Assembly: GCF_013168275.1 (NCBI RefSeq)
Contig: NZ_AP019547.1
Span: 2,418,001 to 2,482,000 of the forward strand
Length of the DNA: 64,000 bases
Direction of reading: 5' to 3'
DNA from: Candidatus Nitrotoga sp. AM1P
GTDB taxonomy: Bacteria > Pseudomonadota > Gammaproteobacteria > Burkholderiales > Gallionellaceae
The notes beneath the pieces are model-generated. The model searched no databases. It had not been told where the DNA came from and saw nothing but the letters and a program-made list of their open reading frames with translations. The translations under genes were made by a program, and so were the position numbers. This document shows positions 37,150 to 47,806 of this stretch, piece after piece (position 1 is the stretch's first letter; each line of letters starts with the position of its first letter).

Positions 37150-37256
37150 AAATTCTCAAGGCGCTTAAATAAACAAAGTAATAAATGAGATAATGTGTTC
37201 AATAGAATTGAGCACCACATGTTGTGGATTTAGATTTATAAAAATCACGTATAGCT

Positions 37257-37892
37257 ATGGTAGATATTGCGATAATTGATTACGGCATGGGCAATCTACG
37301 CTCCGTGCATCAAGCATTGCGCACCATTGCGCCAACTGCGTCCATTGTGGTGACTGACGACCCGCAAGAAGTTTTACAGGCGGCGCGTGTGGTTTTTCCT
37401 GGCCAAGGTGCGATGCCGGACTGTATTCGCGAGTTAGAGACGCGCGGGTTGCGAGCGGCAGTACTGCAGGCGGCGCGGACCAAGCCTTTTCTCGGTATTT
37501 GTATCGGCCTGCAAATGCTGTTTGAGCACAGTGAGGAAGGCGATATTCCGGGATTGTCCATTTTGCCGGGCAGAGTAGTGCGCTTCGCCAGCAATTTGTG
37601 CGATGCGCAGAATAATAAGTTGAAGGTGCCGCATATGGGTTGGAATGAAGTGCACCATGCCAACCATCCGCTATGGGAAGGTATAGATCAGAACGCGCGC
37701 TTTTATTTTGTGCACAGTTATTATGTATGTCCCCAGGATGCACAGTTTGTGCAGGCCACTAGTTGCTATCCACAACCGTTTATTTGTGCCGTGGCGCGTG
37801 ATAACTTATTTGCCGTGCAGTTTCATCCAGAGAAAAGTCAGGGTGCCGGACTGATGTTGCTGAAAAACTTTGTGAATTGGGTACCGGTTTAA
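37257..37892 (+). CDS. hisH: Imidazole glycerol phosphate synthase, glutaminase subunit
   Basis: 211 residues. Class I glutaminase with nucleophile Cys in [10 protein letters not shown] and His-x-Glu in VQFHPEKSQ. Works with HisF, passing ammonia. A 107-bp gap after hisB holds no gene. Confidence 0.97.
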   Translation: MVDIAIIDYGMGNLRSVHQALRTIAPTASIVVTDDPQEVLQAARVVFPGQGAMPDCIRELETRGLRAAVLQAARTKPFLGICIGLQMLFEHSEEGDIPGLSILPGRVVRFASNLCDAQNNKLKVPHMGWNEVHHANHPLWEGIDQNARFYFVHSYYVCPQDAQFVQATSCYPQPFICAVARDNLFAVQFHPEKSQGAGLMLLKNFVNWVPV

Positions 37893-37929
37893 TTTTTTAT
37901 TTTTGTTCATCTTGTTAGATAGTGCTGCC

Positions 37930-38688
37930 ATGTTGATTATTCCTGCGATTGATTTAAAAGATGGACATTGCGTACGCTTGCGCCAAGGGATGATGGAAGA
38001 CGCCACGGTGTTTTCTGAAGATCCTGCAGCGATGGCGCTACATTGGTTAAACCAAGGCGCGCGTCGCCTGCACTTGGTTGATCTGAACGGCGCTTTTGCC
38101 GGCAGACCTAAGAACGAGGCAGCTGTACGCAGCATCGTGGAAGCGGTTGGGTTGGATGTGCCAATTCAGTTAGGGGGTGGTATTCGCGATCTAGAAATCA
38201 TAGAACGCTACCTCGATATTGGAGTCACTTATGTCATTATAGGTACTGCAGCGGTGAAGACTCCGGGTTTTCTGCATGAAGCCTGCGATGCTTTCCCAGG
38301 TCACATCATGGTAGGGCTCGATGCTAATGCTGGTAAAGTGGCGGTGGACGGCTGGTCTAAGGTGACTGGGCATGATGTGCTGGATTTGGCTAAGCGTTTT
38401 GAAGGTTATGGCATTGAAGCGATCATTTACACTGACATCGGACGTGATGGTATGTTATCTGGCGTAAATATTCCCGCGACTGTGGAGTTGGCGCGTGAAC
38501 TTACTGTCCCGGTCATTGCCAGCGGTGGCATTACTAACCTTGATGATGTGCATGCGCTGTGCGCGGTACAGGACAATGGCATTGCTGGCGCGATAACTGG
38601 CCGGGCTATCTATGAAGAGACTTTGAACTTTGCTGCGGCACAAAAATTGGCGGATACATTAACTACTAATAGAAATGTGAAGCGCTAA
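37930..38688 (+). CDS. hisA: ProFAR isomerase HisA
   Basis: About 252 residues from ATG 37930 ([12 protein letters not shown]), the family's usual start; an earlier start at 37903 would add nine odd residues. TIM barrel with catalytic Asp near the start and in [10 protein letters not shown]. Paralogue of HisF. Confidence 0.96.
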   Translation: MLIIPAIDLKDGHCVRLRQGMMEDATVFSEDPAAMALHWLNQGARRLHLVDLNGAFAGRPKNEAAVRSIVEAVGLDVPIQLGGGIRDLEIIERYLDIGVTYVIIGTAAVKTPGFLHEACDAFPGHIMVGLDANAGKVAVDGWSKVTGHDVLDLAKRFEGYGIEAIIYTDIGRDGMLSGVNIPATVELARELTVPVIASGGITNLDDVHALCAVQDNGIAGAITGRAIYEETLNFAAAQKLADTLTTNRNVKR

Positions 38689-38728
38689 GCTTTGAGATTT
38701 CTATTCTCTATACATTCACTTAAATAAT

Positions 38729-39487
38729 ATGCTAGCCAAACGTATCATTCCTTGTCTAGACGTAACCGCTGGTCGCGTGGTCAAGGGAGTCCACTTTGTT
38801 GAGTTGCGTGATGCAGGCGACCCGGTAGAAATCGCGCGCCGATACGACGAGCAGGGCGCAGATGAGTTAACCTTTCTTGACATCACAGCCAGTTCTGATG
38901 ACCGTGGTATTTTGTTTCGTATTATTGAGCAGGTGGCCGAGCAGGTTTTTATTCCCCTTACTGTGGGTGGCGGTGTGCGCCAAGTGGAAGATGTGCGTAA
39001 CCTGCTTAATGCGGGTGCTGATAAGGTAAGTATTAACACGTCTGCCGTGCTAAACCCGCAGCTGGTGGCGGACGTGGCAGGGCACTATGGTTCACAATGT
39101 ATCGTAGTGGCAATAGATGCCAAACAGATACAGTCTGGTCGTTGGGAGGTATTCACCCATGGCGGACGCCGGGCTACCGGTCTCGGTGTGGTGGAATGGG
39201 CTAAAAAGATGCAGGCACTGGGCGCGGGAGAAATTCTGCTCACCAGTATGGATCGTGACGGCAGCAAAATTGGTTATGACTTACAGCTTATTCGCGCAGT
39301 GACGGATGCGCTGGAAATCCCTCTCATTGCCAGTGGCGGTGCGGGTACTCTCCAGCATTTGGTGGACGGTGTGAAGTTGGGCGGCGCGGATGCGGTGTTG
39401 GCGGCCAGTATTTTTCACTATGGTGAATACACGATCCAACAGGCTAAGCAATATATGGCACAACAAAGTATTGAGGTGCGGTTATGA
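38729..39487 (+). CDS. hisF: Imidazole glycerol phosphate synthase, cyclase subunit
   Basis: 252 residues. TIM barrel: [26 protein letters not shown] and [10 protein letters not shown]. Catalytic Asp in CLDV and in the DRDG loop. Overlaps hisI by four bases. Confidence 0.97.
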   Translation: MLAKRIIPCLDVTAGRVVKGVHFVELRDAGDPVEIARRYDEQGADELTFLDITASSDDRGILFRIIEQVAEQVFIPLTVGGGVRQVEDVRNLLNAGADKVSINTSAVLNPQLVADVAGHYGSQCIVVAIDAKQIQSGRWEVFTHGGRRATGLGVVEWAKKMQALGAGEILLTSMDRDGSKIGYDLQLIRAVTDALEIPLIASGGAGTLQHLVDGVKLGGADAVLAASIFHYGEYTIQQAKQYMAQQSIEVRL

Positions 39488-39879
39488 GCGACCCTTGGTT
39501 GAATAAAATAAGCTGGGCAGCAGATGGATTAGTGCCAGTTATCACACAGGATTCAAGTACAGGTTGTGTGCTGATGATGGCGTGGATGAACCGCGAGGCC
39601 TTTAAGCGTACCGTCCAGTCGGGCGAGGCAACATATTGGTCGCGCTCGCGTAAAAAGCTGTGGCATAAGGGCGAAGAGTCCGGCAATATTCAGAGGGTGC
39701 AGGAAATTCGTCTCGATTGCGATGGTGATGTGGTTTTATTGAAAGTGGAGCAGGCTGGTGGAATCGCTTGTCATACCGGACGAGCCAGTTGCTTCTTTAG
39801 TCGTCTGGAAAAAAATAGGTGGGTGGAAATCGACCCGGTACTTAAAGCGCCTGACGAAATTTATCAGAAGAAACCCTAA
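39484..39879 (+). CDS. hisI: Phosphoribosyl-AMP cyclohydrolase
   Basis: 131 residues. Metal motifs: [20 protein letters not shown], and HTGRASCFF. Separate from hisE, as in many betaproteobacteria. ATG overlaps the hisF stop. Confidence 0.97.
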   Translation: MSDPWLNKISWAADGLVPVITQDSSTGCVLMMAWMNREAFKRTVQSGEATYWSRSRKKLWHKGEESGNIQRVQEIRLDCDGDVVLLKVEQAGGIACHTGRASCFFSRLEKNRWVEIDPVLKAPDEIYQKKP

Positions 39880-39882
39880 GTA

Positions 39883-40215
39883 ATGAAAAACGACATTCTG
39901 CAACAATTGACGGAAACAATAGTGGCGCGCAAAGGTGCAGCAGTTGAAAGCTCATATGTAGCCAAATTGTTTAGCAAAGGTGAAGATGCCATCCTGAAAA
40001 AAATCGGCGAAGAAGCCACTGAAGTACTGCTGGCCGCTAAAAGCGGTGATAAACAACATTTGATATACGAAACCGCTGATCTGTGGTTTCATTGTATGGT
40101 ATTGCTGACGCAACATGGCTTGAGCGCAAGCGATGTACTGCAAGAGCTGGCGCAACGGGTAGGGGTTTCCGGGCTTGATGAGAAGGCCGGTCGTAAGAGT
40201 GGCGACGTCTCTTAA
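39883..40215 (+). CDS. hisE: Phosphoribosyl-ATP diphosphatase
   Basis: 110 residues, all-helical MazG-like fold with [15 protein letters not shown] and [13 protein letters not shown], which carry the metal-binding Glu and Asp. Starts three bases after hisI. Confidence 0.95.
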   Translation: MKNDILQQLTETIVARKGAAVESSYVAKLFSKGEDAILKKIGEEATEVLLAAKSGDKQHLIYETADLWFHCMVLLTQHGLSASDVLQELAQRVGVSGLDEKAGRKSGDVS

Positions 40216-40321
40216 GATTTTACTTTTCATTACCAGCAAGGAATTTACTGGTATGGCAAGTGTCTACTGGTTTTTTACATCTGGTTATTTAGGATCTTGG
40301 GGTGAGGTCTAGGAGGCAAAA

Positions 40322-40666
40322 GTGGATAACTGTATTTTTTGCAACATAGTTGGCGGTGATATCCCTTGCCGAAAGGTGTATGATGACGATGATTTACTTG
40401 CCTTTCATGACATTCACCCGGTTGCGGAGGTGCATATCATACTGATTCCCAAGTTACACTTGGCATCACTGATGGATGCTAATGACAGTCATATGGCGCT
40501 ACTGGGAAAAATGTTATTGTTGACGTCTAAATTGGCAAAAGAGCAGGGATTGAATAACGGCTTTCGCACGGTGATAAACACTGGGAAGGGTGGAGGGCAA
40601 GAAGTGTTTCACCTGCATATTCATATTATTGGCGGCAATATTCCACCAATGGTGCGGCGGGATTAG
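40322..40666 (+). CDS. HIT-family protein (HINT-like hydrolase)
   Basis: 114 residues starting at GTG 40322, with AGGAGG five bases upstream. CxxC in CIFCNI and the His triad HLHIHIIGG are present. These enzymes cleave purine nucleoside phosphoramidates. The place after hisE is usual for betaproteobacteria. Confidence 0.93.
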   Translation: MDNCIFCNIVGGDIPCRKVYDDDDLLAFHDIHPVAEVHIILIPKLHLASLMDANDSHMALLGKMLLLTSKLAKEQGLNNGFRTVINTGKGGGQEVFHLHIHIIGGNIPPMVRRD

Positions 40667-40694
40667 CGCCACTTAAACTTTAGGAGAAATAAAA

Positions 40695-40928
40695 ATGGGT
40701 TCATTCAGTATCTGGCACTGGTTGATTGTATTATTGGTTGTCATTCTTATATTCGGTACCAAGAAATTGCGCAATATGGGTAGCGATTTAGGAGGTGCGA
40801 TGAAGGGTTTTAAGGAAGGTATGCGATCAGAGCCAGAAGTGTCTAAAGATGATATTCACAAGCAAGTGGAGCAGGGTGGTCAGACCATCGAAGGCGAAGT
40901 CAAAGACAAGAGTCATACCAACGCATAG
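40695..40928 (+). CDS. tatA: Twin-arginine translocase subunit TatA
   Basis: 77 residues. A short N-terminal helix ([16 protein letters not shown]), the [14 protein letters not shown] hinge and amphipathic helix, then a charged tail. TatA forms the pore that carries folded proteins. First of tatABC. Confidence 0.96.
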   Translation: MGSFSIWHWLIVLLVVILIFGTKKLRNMGSDLGGAMKGFKEGMRSEPEVSKDDIHKQVEQGGQTIEGEVKDKSHTNA

Positions 40929-40943
40929 ATTGGTTTAGTAGCC

Positions 40944-41720
40944 ATGTTTGACGTCAATTTCTCCGAGATGATGGTGATTGCGGTGGTTGCTTTCATCGTT
41001 ATTGGCCCTGAACGTCTACCCAAGGTAGCGCGTACCCTTGGTCATTTGTTGGGCCGTGGGCAACGCTACATTAGCGGCGTTAAAGCTGACATCGCGCGAG
41101 ACATAGGAATTGAGGAATTGCGTCAGTTGCAGGAAAAGGTGCAAAAGGAATACAAGAGTGCCGAAGAGGCAGTGAATCAAGTTACGCAAACCCTTAACCT
41201 GCATGCGCAAGAAGTTACGCAGTCACTCAATCAGCAAGTGGAGCAGGCTAGGGAGAGCATTAATCAACAATCGCAATTGAATTCTGAGGTGCAATCATCC
41301 GCCGTGCAACAGAGTACTTCGGAGCAGAAAAATTTCCCTAAGGCTAGCGAAAGAGATAAGGGCGCATCACTATTGAGTAAACAGAGTGACGGTAATATCG
41401 AAGGTTCAGTGCGAGCAAGTGGTGAGAGCTCGGCAGATGAGCTTGAATTTAAAAAGCTTTCATCAGCGTATCAAGAGGCGACACGTAATTTATATGCTCA
41501 ACAAGAGGCGGCACGCAATTTGCATATTCAGGAGGAAAAATTACGTCAGTTGAGGCAAAAAACAGATCAGCAAGCTAGTATTAACGATCAGACGGTACCG
41601 CAGGATCAATTAGTGCAGCAACCTCATAGTGCCGTATCTCAATCAAAACAAGCCAACGTGCAGCAGGCACAGCCCACGTTTCAGATTATTCCCGAGCAAA
41701 AAAGATTTCCTATTGATTAA
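40944..41720 (+). CDS. tatB: Twin-arginine translocase subunit TatB
   Basis: 258 residues, long for TatB. The N-terminus is standard (MFDVNFSEMM, VIGPERLPKVARTLG). From about residue 60 it is a Gln/Ser/Glu-rich coiled-coil-like tail, with a near repeat (YQEATRNLYAQQ / QEAARNLHIQ). Helps TatC bind signals. Overlaps tatC by one base. Confidence 0.94.
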   Translation: MFDVNFSEMMVIAVVAFIVIGPERLPKVARTLGHLLGRGQRYISGVKADIARDIGIEELRQLQEKVQKEYKSAEEAVNQVTQTLNLHAQEVTQSLNQQVEQARESINQQSQLNSEVQSSAVQQSTSEQKNFPKASERDKGASLLSKQSDGNIEGSVRASGESSADELEFKKLSSAYQEATRNLYAQQEAARNLHIQEEKLRQLRQKTDQQASINDQTVPQDQLVQQPHSAVSQSKQANVQQAQPTFQIIPEQKRFPID

Positions 41721-42460
41721 TGAGTACTAGCGAAAGCTTCATTTCCCACCTGCTTGAATTGCGCACTCGCCTTCTATATGCTTTTGGAGGGCTGTTGTTG
41801 GTATTTATATGCCTTGTTCCGTGGGCAGGTGATCTTTATGCCCTACTGGCGGAACCTATGCTCGCTAAGTTGCCAAAAGGCGGGCAGATGATCGCTATTG
41901 ATGTTATCACTCCATTTTTTGTGCCAATTAAAGTGGCGATGATGGCTGCATTCCTGATTGCATTACCCTATATATTGTACCAAGCTTGGCTTTTCGTCGC
42001 GCCCGGCATGCATGCACATGAAAAACGCTTAATGTTGCCGCTCGTTACGGCTAGTGTAGTGTTGTTTTTTTTCGGCATGGCATTTGCATATTTCGTGGTG
42101 TTTCCTGTGGTATTTGGTTTTTTCAGCGGTGCAGCGCCTCAGGGCGTCGCAGTGATGACCGACATTGACAAATACCTGAGTTTCGTAATGGGGATGTTCC
42201 TTGCTTTTGGAACTACCTTCGAAGTGCCGGTGGCAGTGGTGGTGTTGGTTAAAATGGATGTAGTAACTATCGCCAAACTTAAGGAAGTTCGACCTTATGT
42301 TATTGTCGGAGCGTTTATTCTCGGTGCGCTTCTTACCCCCCCGGACGTGGTGTCGCAGTTTATGCTCGCCATACCATTGTGGCTATTGTATGAAGTGGGC
42401 ATTGTGGTGGCGGGGTGGATGATGAAAGACTCGACAGAGGTTGAAACGAAAAACGGATAA
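41720..42460 (+). CDS. tatC: Twin-arginine translocase subunit TatC
   Basis: 246 residues, six predicted membrane helices. Motifs: SFISHLLELRTRL at the start, VAPGMHAHEKRL loop, and LTPPDVVSQFMLAIPLWLLYE. TatC recognises the twin-arginine signal, such as on the ferritin-like protein at 26544. Confidence 0.96.
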   Translation: MSTSESFISHLLELRTRLLYAFGGLLLVFICLVPWAGDLYALLAEPMLAKLPKGGQMIAIDVITPFFVPIKVAMMAAFLIALPYILYQAWLFVAPGMHAHEKRLMLPLVTASVVLFFFGMAFAYFVVFPVVFGFFSGAAPQGVAVMTDIDKYLSFVMGMFLAFGTTFEVPVAVVVLVKMDVVTIAKLKEVRPYVIVGAFILGALLTPPDVVSQFMLAIPLWLLYEVGIVVAGWMMKDSTEVETKNG

Positions 42461-42505
42461 CCATCCCTTTTATTTCAACTTCTAGTCTGAAGCTTTTCTG
42501 AAGCT

Positions 42506-43663
42506 TTATTCCAGTTTTTTCGGCCTAGGCCGCTTACCGACCTTAACTTCCACTACTACTTCACGCTGATTGCGCACCAGTTTGAATACGACAACTTTGC
42601 CGGGTGGCAAACTCGAAATGGTTTCCAGCATAGAGCTTGAATCTGTTAGCAGCTGTTTATTGTCTATCATGGTGAGAATGTCGCCAGCATGCACCCCAGC
42701 TTGGTCCGCTGGACTGCCGCGCACCACTTCCGAAATTAGCACTCCCTGTATATTGCCGAGGTTAAACGATTCCGCTAGTTTTGGAGTGAGCTCTTGCACG
42801 GCTACGCCGACCCAGCCGCGTGTGACCGAGCCACTTTGGATAATCTGCTCCATAACTTTTTTTGCGGTGCTGACAGGAATAGCGAAACCGATACCGAGTG
42901 AGCCCCCATTGGGCGAGTAAATCGCACTGTTGATGCCAATCAAGTTGCCGTTTACATCTACCAGCGCGCCGCCTGAGTTGCCTGGGTTAATTGCTGCGTC
43001 AGTCTGAATGAAGTTTTCGAAAGTGTTTAGACCGAGGTGATTGCGTTTTACGGCACTGACAATACCCATAGTCACCGTTTGCCCCACGCCGAACGGGTTG
43101 CCGATGGCTAACACGATGTCGCCTACTTGCGCTTGATCCGGGCGGCTAAAGGTGATGGCCGGGATGGTGCCAGGCAGGTCGATTTTGATGACGGCAAGAT
43201 CGGATTCTGGATCGGAACCAATAATGCGTCCTTTGGCCTTGCGTCCATCGGCCAGAGCCACTTCGATCTGGTCGGCAGCTTCAACCACATGATGATTGGT
43301 AAGGATGTAACCGTCATGGCTGATGATGACGCCAGAGCCTAAGTTAGAACCGCGTTGTGGAGAATTATCGAATTCTTCGCCAAAAAAGAAATGGAAGCGT
43401 GGATCATCCATGAATGGATGCCTGGGTTTCTTTATTTCGGTGCTGGTAAAAATATTAACCACGGTGGGCATAACTTTGCGCGCCGCAGCGCTGAAGCCTG
43501 CTGCAGGAATTTGGCTGGTGCTAGTGTTTACGTTTTCATGTAGCGTGACGATGCCGTTACGTGTAGCAGAGGATAGTAGACTGGGTTTCAGGGTGTTGAT
43601 AACAAATAATATAGCCAGCCCGACAGTGGTAGCTTGTGCGAATAAAAGCCAGAATTTACGCAT
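42506..43663 (-). CDS. HtrA-family serine protease with one PDZ domain (DegS/AlgW-like)
   Basis: 385 residues: an N-terminal membrane anchor (about 5-25), a trypsin-like domain with His in LTNHHVVE, Asp in ESDLAVIK and Ser in NPGNSGGAL, then a single PDZ domain. One PDZ and an anchor fit DegS/AlgW, which trigger envelope-stress responses, better than DegP. Convergent with tatC. Confidence 0.92.
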   Translation of the reverse strand: MRKFWLLFAQATTVGLAILFVINTLKPSLLSSATRNGIVTLHENVNTSTSQIPAAGFSAAARKVMPTVVNIFTSTEIKKPRHPFMDDPRFHFFFGEEFDNSPQRGSNLGSGVIISHDGYILTNHHVVEAADQIEVALADGRKAKGRIIGSDPESDLAVIKIDLPGTIPAITFSRPDQAQVGDIVLAIGNPFGVGQTVTMGIVSAVKRNHLGLNTFENFIQTDAAINPGNSGGALVDVNGNLIGINSAIYSPNGGSLGIGFAIPVSTAKKVMEQIIQSGSVTRGWVGVAVQELTPKLAESFNLGNIQGVLISEVVRGSPADQAGVHAGDILTMIDNKQLLTDSSSMLETISSLPPGKVVVFKLVRNQREVVVEVKVGKRPRPKKLE

Positions 43664-44018
43664 GATATGATTGTTTTATGTTGTTCGCAGATCTATTTAT
43701 CTAACCCGAATGTTTCATAACTTCGTGTGATGATCTGCTAAGATTGATGGGTCTGAGAAAATACGTCGCATCCTGCGATGCTATACTTGTGTGTTGAGCA
43801 ATTATATATACGATCGGTGTAATTATTTAGGTATGCTAAATTTTGGTGGTAAATAAAAAAAGTAATGTGCACATAAGCGAATAAAAAGTATAACGTAATT
43901 TTTAATTTTACAATTTAACTTGTTATATCACTGCTTCTGTATACAAACAGAGGGAGATTTAGTTTTTAGTGTGGCTGATTTAAAGTAGAATCGAAACAAT
44001 TAATTTAAAAATAACATC
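43664..44018. other. Intergenic region between divergent genes
   Basis: 355 bp, AT-rich, between the HtrA protease (leftward) and the Nif3 gene (rightward). Promoters expected; none is clear enough to call. No gene seen. Confidence 0.4.
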
Positions 44019-44765
44019 ATGTTGCTGAATGAGTTGCGCGATTATATCGCAAGCCTGCTGGAGCCTGACCGTTTTCGTGATTATTGTCCAAATGGCATGC
44101 AAGTGGAAGGTAGGGTAGAAGTCCGCCGCATCGCCAGTGGTGTAACGGCCTCTCAACGTTTACTGAAAGCAGCCACTGCATGGAATGCAGATGCCATCCT
44201 GGTTCATCATGGTTATTTTTGGCGTAATGAAGATGCTGCTATAACTGGAATTAAGAAACAACGTATTGCACATTTGCTTCAGCATGATGTTAGTTTGCTG
44301 GCTTATCACCTGCCGTTGGATGCGCACGCTGAACTTGGCAACAATGCGCAACTCGGTCAACGTTTGGGTTTCATGGAGCATGGGCGCTTCGGTGAGCAAG
44401 ACATTGCTTGTTATGGGGAGTTGGTACAAGCACAAACATTGGCACAACTGACGCGGAAAATTGCGCACAGCTTACAGCGTACGCCGCTAGTGATAGGTGA
44501 AGACGACCCTACTATCCGCCGGATCGCTTGGTGTACCGGTGCGGCGCAAGGCTATTTCGAAGCGGCAATCGCGTTGGGCGTGGATGCCTTTCTCACCGGC
44601 GAAATTTCCGAGCAGAATGTCCATGTGGCGCAAGAAACGGGAGTGACATTTATTGCGGCTGGCCATCACGCCACTGAGCGCTATGGTGTCCAGGCTTTGG
44701 GTGCGCACCTCGCCGAGCATTTTGGTATAGAACACCAATTTTTCGATCTAGAAAATCCGGTTTAA
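44019..44765 (+). CDS. Nif3-like dinuclear metal-centre protein
   Basis: 248 residues. Metal motifs: DAILVHHGYFW, AYHLPLDAH, and AAGHHATERYGV near the C-terminus. The family may act as GTP cyclohydrolase-like or hydrolase enzymes; the function is unsettled. Position after tatABC/HtrA is usual. Confidence 0.9.
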   Translation: MLLNELRDYIASLLEPDRFRDYCPNGMQVEGRVEVRRIASGVTASQRLLKAATAWNADAILVHHGYFWRNEDAAITGIKKQRIAHLLQHDVSLLAYHLPLDAHAELGNNAQLGQRLGFMEHGRFGEQDIACYGELVQAQTLAQLTRKIAHSLQRTPLVIGEDDPTIRRIAWCTGAAQGYFEAAIALGVDAFLTGEISEQNVHVAQETGVTFIAAGHHATERYGVQALGAHLAEHFGIEHQFFDLENPV

Positions 44766-44772
44766 AGGCATA

Positions 44773-45405
44773 TTAACGCTCGATGTTTACACGCAATTTG
44801 TCGAGTGAAACCACTGAAATTGCAACGTTTCTTGAAGACTCACGTAGAGCGGTATTGGCGAAATGCAAAGCATCGCGATGCGTCACCAACAGGTTTTGTA
44901 TTAGACCTGCGGCTTCATTTAGCAGTGCATCCGCAGTGGTGGAAAAACGTAGAAGGAAATCCATGTTGCGTGGGTAATAAGACGTCCATTGCCAAGCCAG
45001 GAAACTTTCATTGCTCTTAAAGCCTGCCTCTTGAAAAGTATTATGTAGTGTTTTAATGGCGCTCAACTGTTTTTGTTCGAGTGTAGGCACCGCACTCCAC
45101 ATCAGTCCATAGTAAATACGTAGGGTGTCGCCCAGGTATTGTTGTTCCAGCATAGGACGTAAGTAGAGTTTTTGTTCTGTTTCAGGTTGCAGATACAGTC
45201 CAACTAAACATTCAGTTGCGTTGCGATCTTCGGTAGTTAATATGCGCCACTTAGACGTATTTGCTACGATACGTTCGCTTAATGCCAGCCAGAAGTCATT
45301 GTTCAACTTCTGTCGTGTTCCATCCACTTGATTTGCCACACTAAGCGCCAAAGGCAGGTTTTCTTTTTGGGCGAAAAAATTCAGCACAGCTTGTTCTTCG
45401 TTCAT
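44773..45405 (-). CDS. Hypothetical protein, 210 residues
   Basis: Starts MNEEQAVLNFFAQKENLPLAL and is helix-rich; segments such as YYPRNMDFLLRFS and WQWTSYYP stand out. No signal peptide or membrane helix. I do not recognise a family. It converges with Nif3. The clean length and composition support a real gene. Confidence 0.65.
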   Translation of the reverse strand: MNEEQAVLNFFAQKENLPLALSVANQVDGTRQKLNNDFWLALSERIVANTSKWRILTTEDRNATECLVGLYLQPETEQKLYLRPMLEQQYLGDTLRIYYGLMWSAVPTLEQKQLSAIKTLHNTFQEAGFKSNESFLAWQWTSYYPRNMDFLLRFSTTADALLNEAAGLIQNLLVTHRDALHFANTALRESSRNVAISVVSLDKLRVNIER

Positions 45406-45682
45406 CTACCCATCCTTTGAATTAGAAATAAAATTTATATGGATTAATCATTATCCTAAATAATTATAATTAGTCTTGCTATTTTTTATGTAAAGTTTTA
45501 GTTACTGATCTAAAAATAGACAGTTTATAAATTGAATATTCGTTCCATACAGTTTTTATATCTGAATCTGGTTATTTTTATTTAAGAAAATTTTTCTAAA
45601 TCAAGTACACAGTTGGAATAAATACTTTCGCAGGCAATCTGCGCAGCAGATGCTCGCAAATCTAAATTTTAGAGGTGCATAT

Positions 45683-47806
45683 ATGTCCGACGCTGAAATG
45701 CTCCTGCAGGAGGTTTCCACTTACTTGAAGTCCAAGGATGTCGAACATATCCGGCAGGCACTTAAATTTAGTGGTCAAGCACACGAAGGTCAACTACGTA
45801 AGTCCGGTGAGCCCTATATTTCGCATCCCATTGCCGTCGCTCGAATTCTTACCCCGCTGCACCTCGATGCACAAGCCATCATGGCGGCATTGCTGCATGA
45901 CGTGGTGGAAGACACTCATATTAGCAATGAAGAAGTAGCCAATATATTCGGCAAATCGGTGGCTGAATTAGTTGATGGTTTGAGTAAGCTTGACAAGATT
46001 GAATTTCAGACCAAGGAGGATGCACAGGCGGAAAATTTCCGCAAAATGCTGCTGGCGATGGCGCGTGATGTACGCGTCATCCTGATTAAATTGGCTGATC
46101 GCCTGCACAACATGCGCACGCTAAAATCGATGTCGCGTGAAAAGTGCGAACGCATTGCGCGTGAGACCATGGAAATTTACGCGCCTATTGCCAATCGCCT
46201 GGGCCTTAATGTCATCTACCAGGAATTGGAAGATTTGGGTTTTAAGCACCTATACCCCAAGCGCTATGAAGTTTTGTCTAAGGCTCTTAAAGTCGCACGC
46301 GGTAATCGTCGTGAGGTTGTAGGCAAAATCCAGGAAGCCATTCGTCAGCGCTTGGAAGAGCATCACCTCACTGCCCAAATACAAGGGCGCGAAAAACATC
46401 TATATGGCATCTACCAGAAAATGCAGGCAAAATCGTTAGCCTTCGCCCAAGTACAGGATATTTATGGTTTCCGCGTGATGGTGGATGATGTACCCTCCTG
46501 CTATTTGGCGCTGGGATTGCTACATGCGCTATATAAACCGATTCCCGGCAAGTTTAAAGATTACATTGCTATCCCTAAGGCGAACGCTTATCAGTCGTTG
46601 CATACCACACTGTTTGGGCCATATGGAACTCCTATCGAAGTGCAGATTCGTACTCAGGAAATGCACAAAATCGCTGAGGCTGGTGTCGCCTCGCACTGGC
46701 TATACAAGACCGCGCAGACATCATTCAATGATTTGCATAAAAAGACTCACCAGTGGTTGCAAAGTTTATTGGAAAGCTTAAGCCAGAGTGGCGATTCGAT
46801 GGAGTTTCTTGAACACCTGAAGGTTGATCTATTCCCGGATGAAGTTTACGTGTTTACTCCTAAAGGAAAAATTCTTGCGCTGCCACGTGGCGCAACGGCT
46901 GTGGACTTTGCTTATAGTGTGCATACCGACATCGGCAATCGCTGTGTGGCTGTCAAAGTAAATTTTGAGCTAGCACCATTACGTGTCGAGATGAAAAATG
47001 GTGATCGTGTGGAGATCATCACCGCGACGCATGCTCACCCTAATCCTGCATGGCTCGGCTATGTAGTCACCAGCAAGGCACGCAGTCAGATTCGACATGC
47101 TCTTAAAACGATGCACTTTGACGAATCCTCTGCACTGGGAGAGCGTCTTCTGAACCAAGCTCTATCTTCACTGGGTCTTAAGAAACAGGATATTGAAAAC
47201 AGCCATTGGGAAAAGTTGCTTAAGGATACCGGGGTAAAATCGCGCGAAGAAATTTTCGCTGATATTGCTTTGGGGCGTCGTCTCAACATGGTTATTGCGC
47301 GCCAACTTGCGCGTATCGGAGAGGAGGCCGGTACACAAGAACATCCCGCACTCAGCGGCGTAATCACTATCCTTGGCACGGAAGGTATGGCAGTACAGTT
47401 TGCTAAATGCTGTCGCCCCATTCCAGGGGATCCTATCATCGGCATTATCAAAAAAGGCCAAGGATTGGTCGTTCATACACATGACTGCCCAGTGTTATGC
47501 AAGGGGCGCGGCGGCATGGACAAATGGCTGGATGTGGTGTGGGACAAACACATCAACAGACCCTTTGAGGTGAGCATTAAGTTAATCGTAGCCAATCAGC
47601 GTGGGGTTCTGGCAAAGGTAGCAGCAGCGATTGCCGAAGCCGAATCCAACATTGAAAACGTTCACTTCACCAACGAAGGTAATTACACTACGTTATATTT
47701 TACCTTGCAGGTGGGCAACCGCATACACTTGGCCAACGTGATGCGTGGTCTGCGCGGGATATCCGAGGTAATACGCATTACCAGGATCAAGAGCATACCT
47801 GTCTAA
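45683..47806 (+). CDS. spoT: Bifunctional (p)ppGpp synthetase/hydrolase SpoT
   Basis: 707 residues from ATG 45683, with AGAGG eight bases upstream; an earlier in-frame start is rejected. HD hydrolase (ALLHDVVEDT, KLADRLHNMRTL), synthetase domain (GREKHLYGIYQKM, DIYGFRVMVDD, AIPKANAYQSLHT) with KFKD in place of the RxKD typical of bifunctional enzymes, TGS domain, and a C-terminal ACT domain (VSIKLIVANQRGVLAKVAAAI). It sets stringent-response alarmone levels. Confidence 0.95.
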   Translation: MSDAEMLLQEVSTYLKSKDVEHIRQALKFSGQAHEGQLRKSGEPYISHPIAVARILTPLHLDAQAIMAALLHDVVEDTHISNEEVANIFGKSVAELVDGLSKLDKIEFQTKEDAQAENFRKMLLAMARDVRVILIKLADRLHNMRTLKSMSREKCERIARETMEIYAPIANRLGLNVIYQELEDLGFKHLYPKRYEVLSKALKVARGNRREVVGKIQEAIRQRLEEHHLTAQIQGREKHLYGIYQKMQAKSLAFAQVQDIYGFRVMVDDVPSCYLALGLLHALYKPIPGKFKDYIAIPKANAYQSLHTTLFGPYGTPIEVQIRTQEMHKIAEAGVASHWLYKTAQTSFNDLHKKTHQWLQSLLESLSQSGDSMEFLEHLKVDLFPDEVYVFTPKGKILALPRGATAVDFAYSVHTDIGNRCVAVKVNFELAPLRVEMKNGDRVEIITATHAHPNPAWLGYVVTSKARSQIRHALKTMHFDESSALGERLLNQALSSLGLKKQDIENSHWEKLLKDTGVKSREEIFADIALGRRLNMVIARQLARIGEEAGTQEHPALSGVITILGTEGMAVQFAKCCRPIPGDPIIGIIKKGQGLVVHTHDCPVLCKGRGGMDKWLDVVWDKHINRPFEVSIKLIVANQRGVLAKVAAAIAEAESNIENVHFTNEGNYTTLYFTLQVGNRIHLANVMRGLRGISEVIRITRIKSIPV

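Noticed and set aside
45650..45682. Earlier start for spoT
   Set aside because: The in-frame start at 45650 lacks a ribosome site, whereas AGAGG precedes the ATG at 45683 at a good distance.
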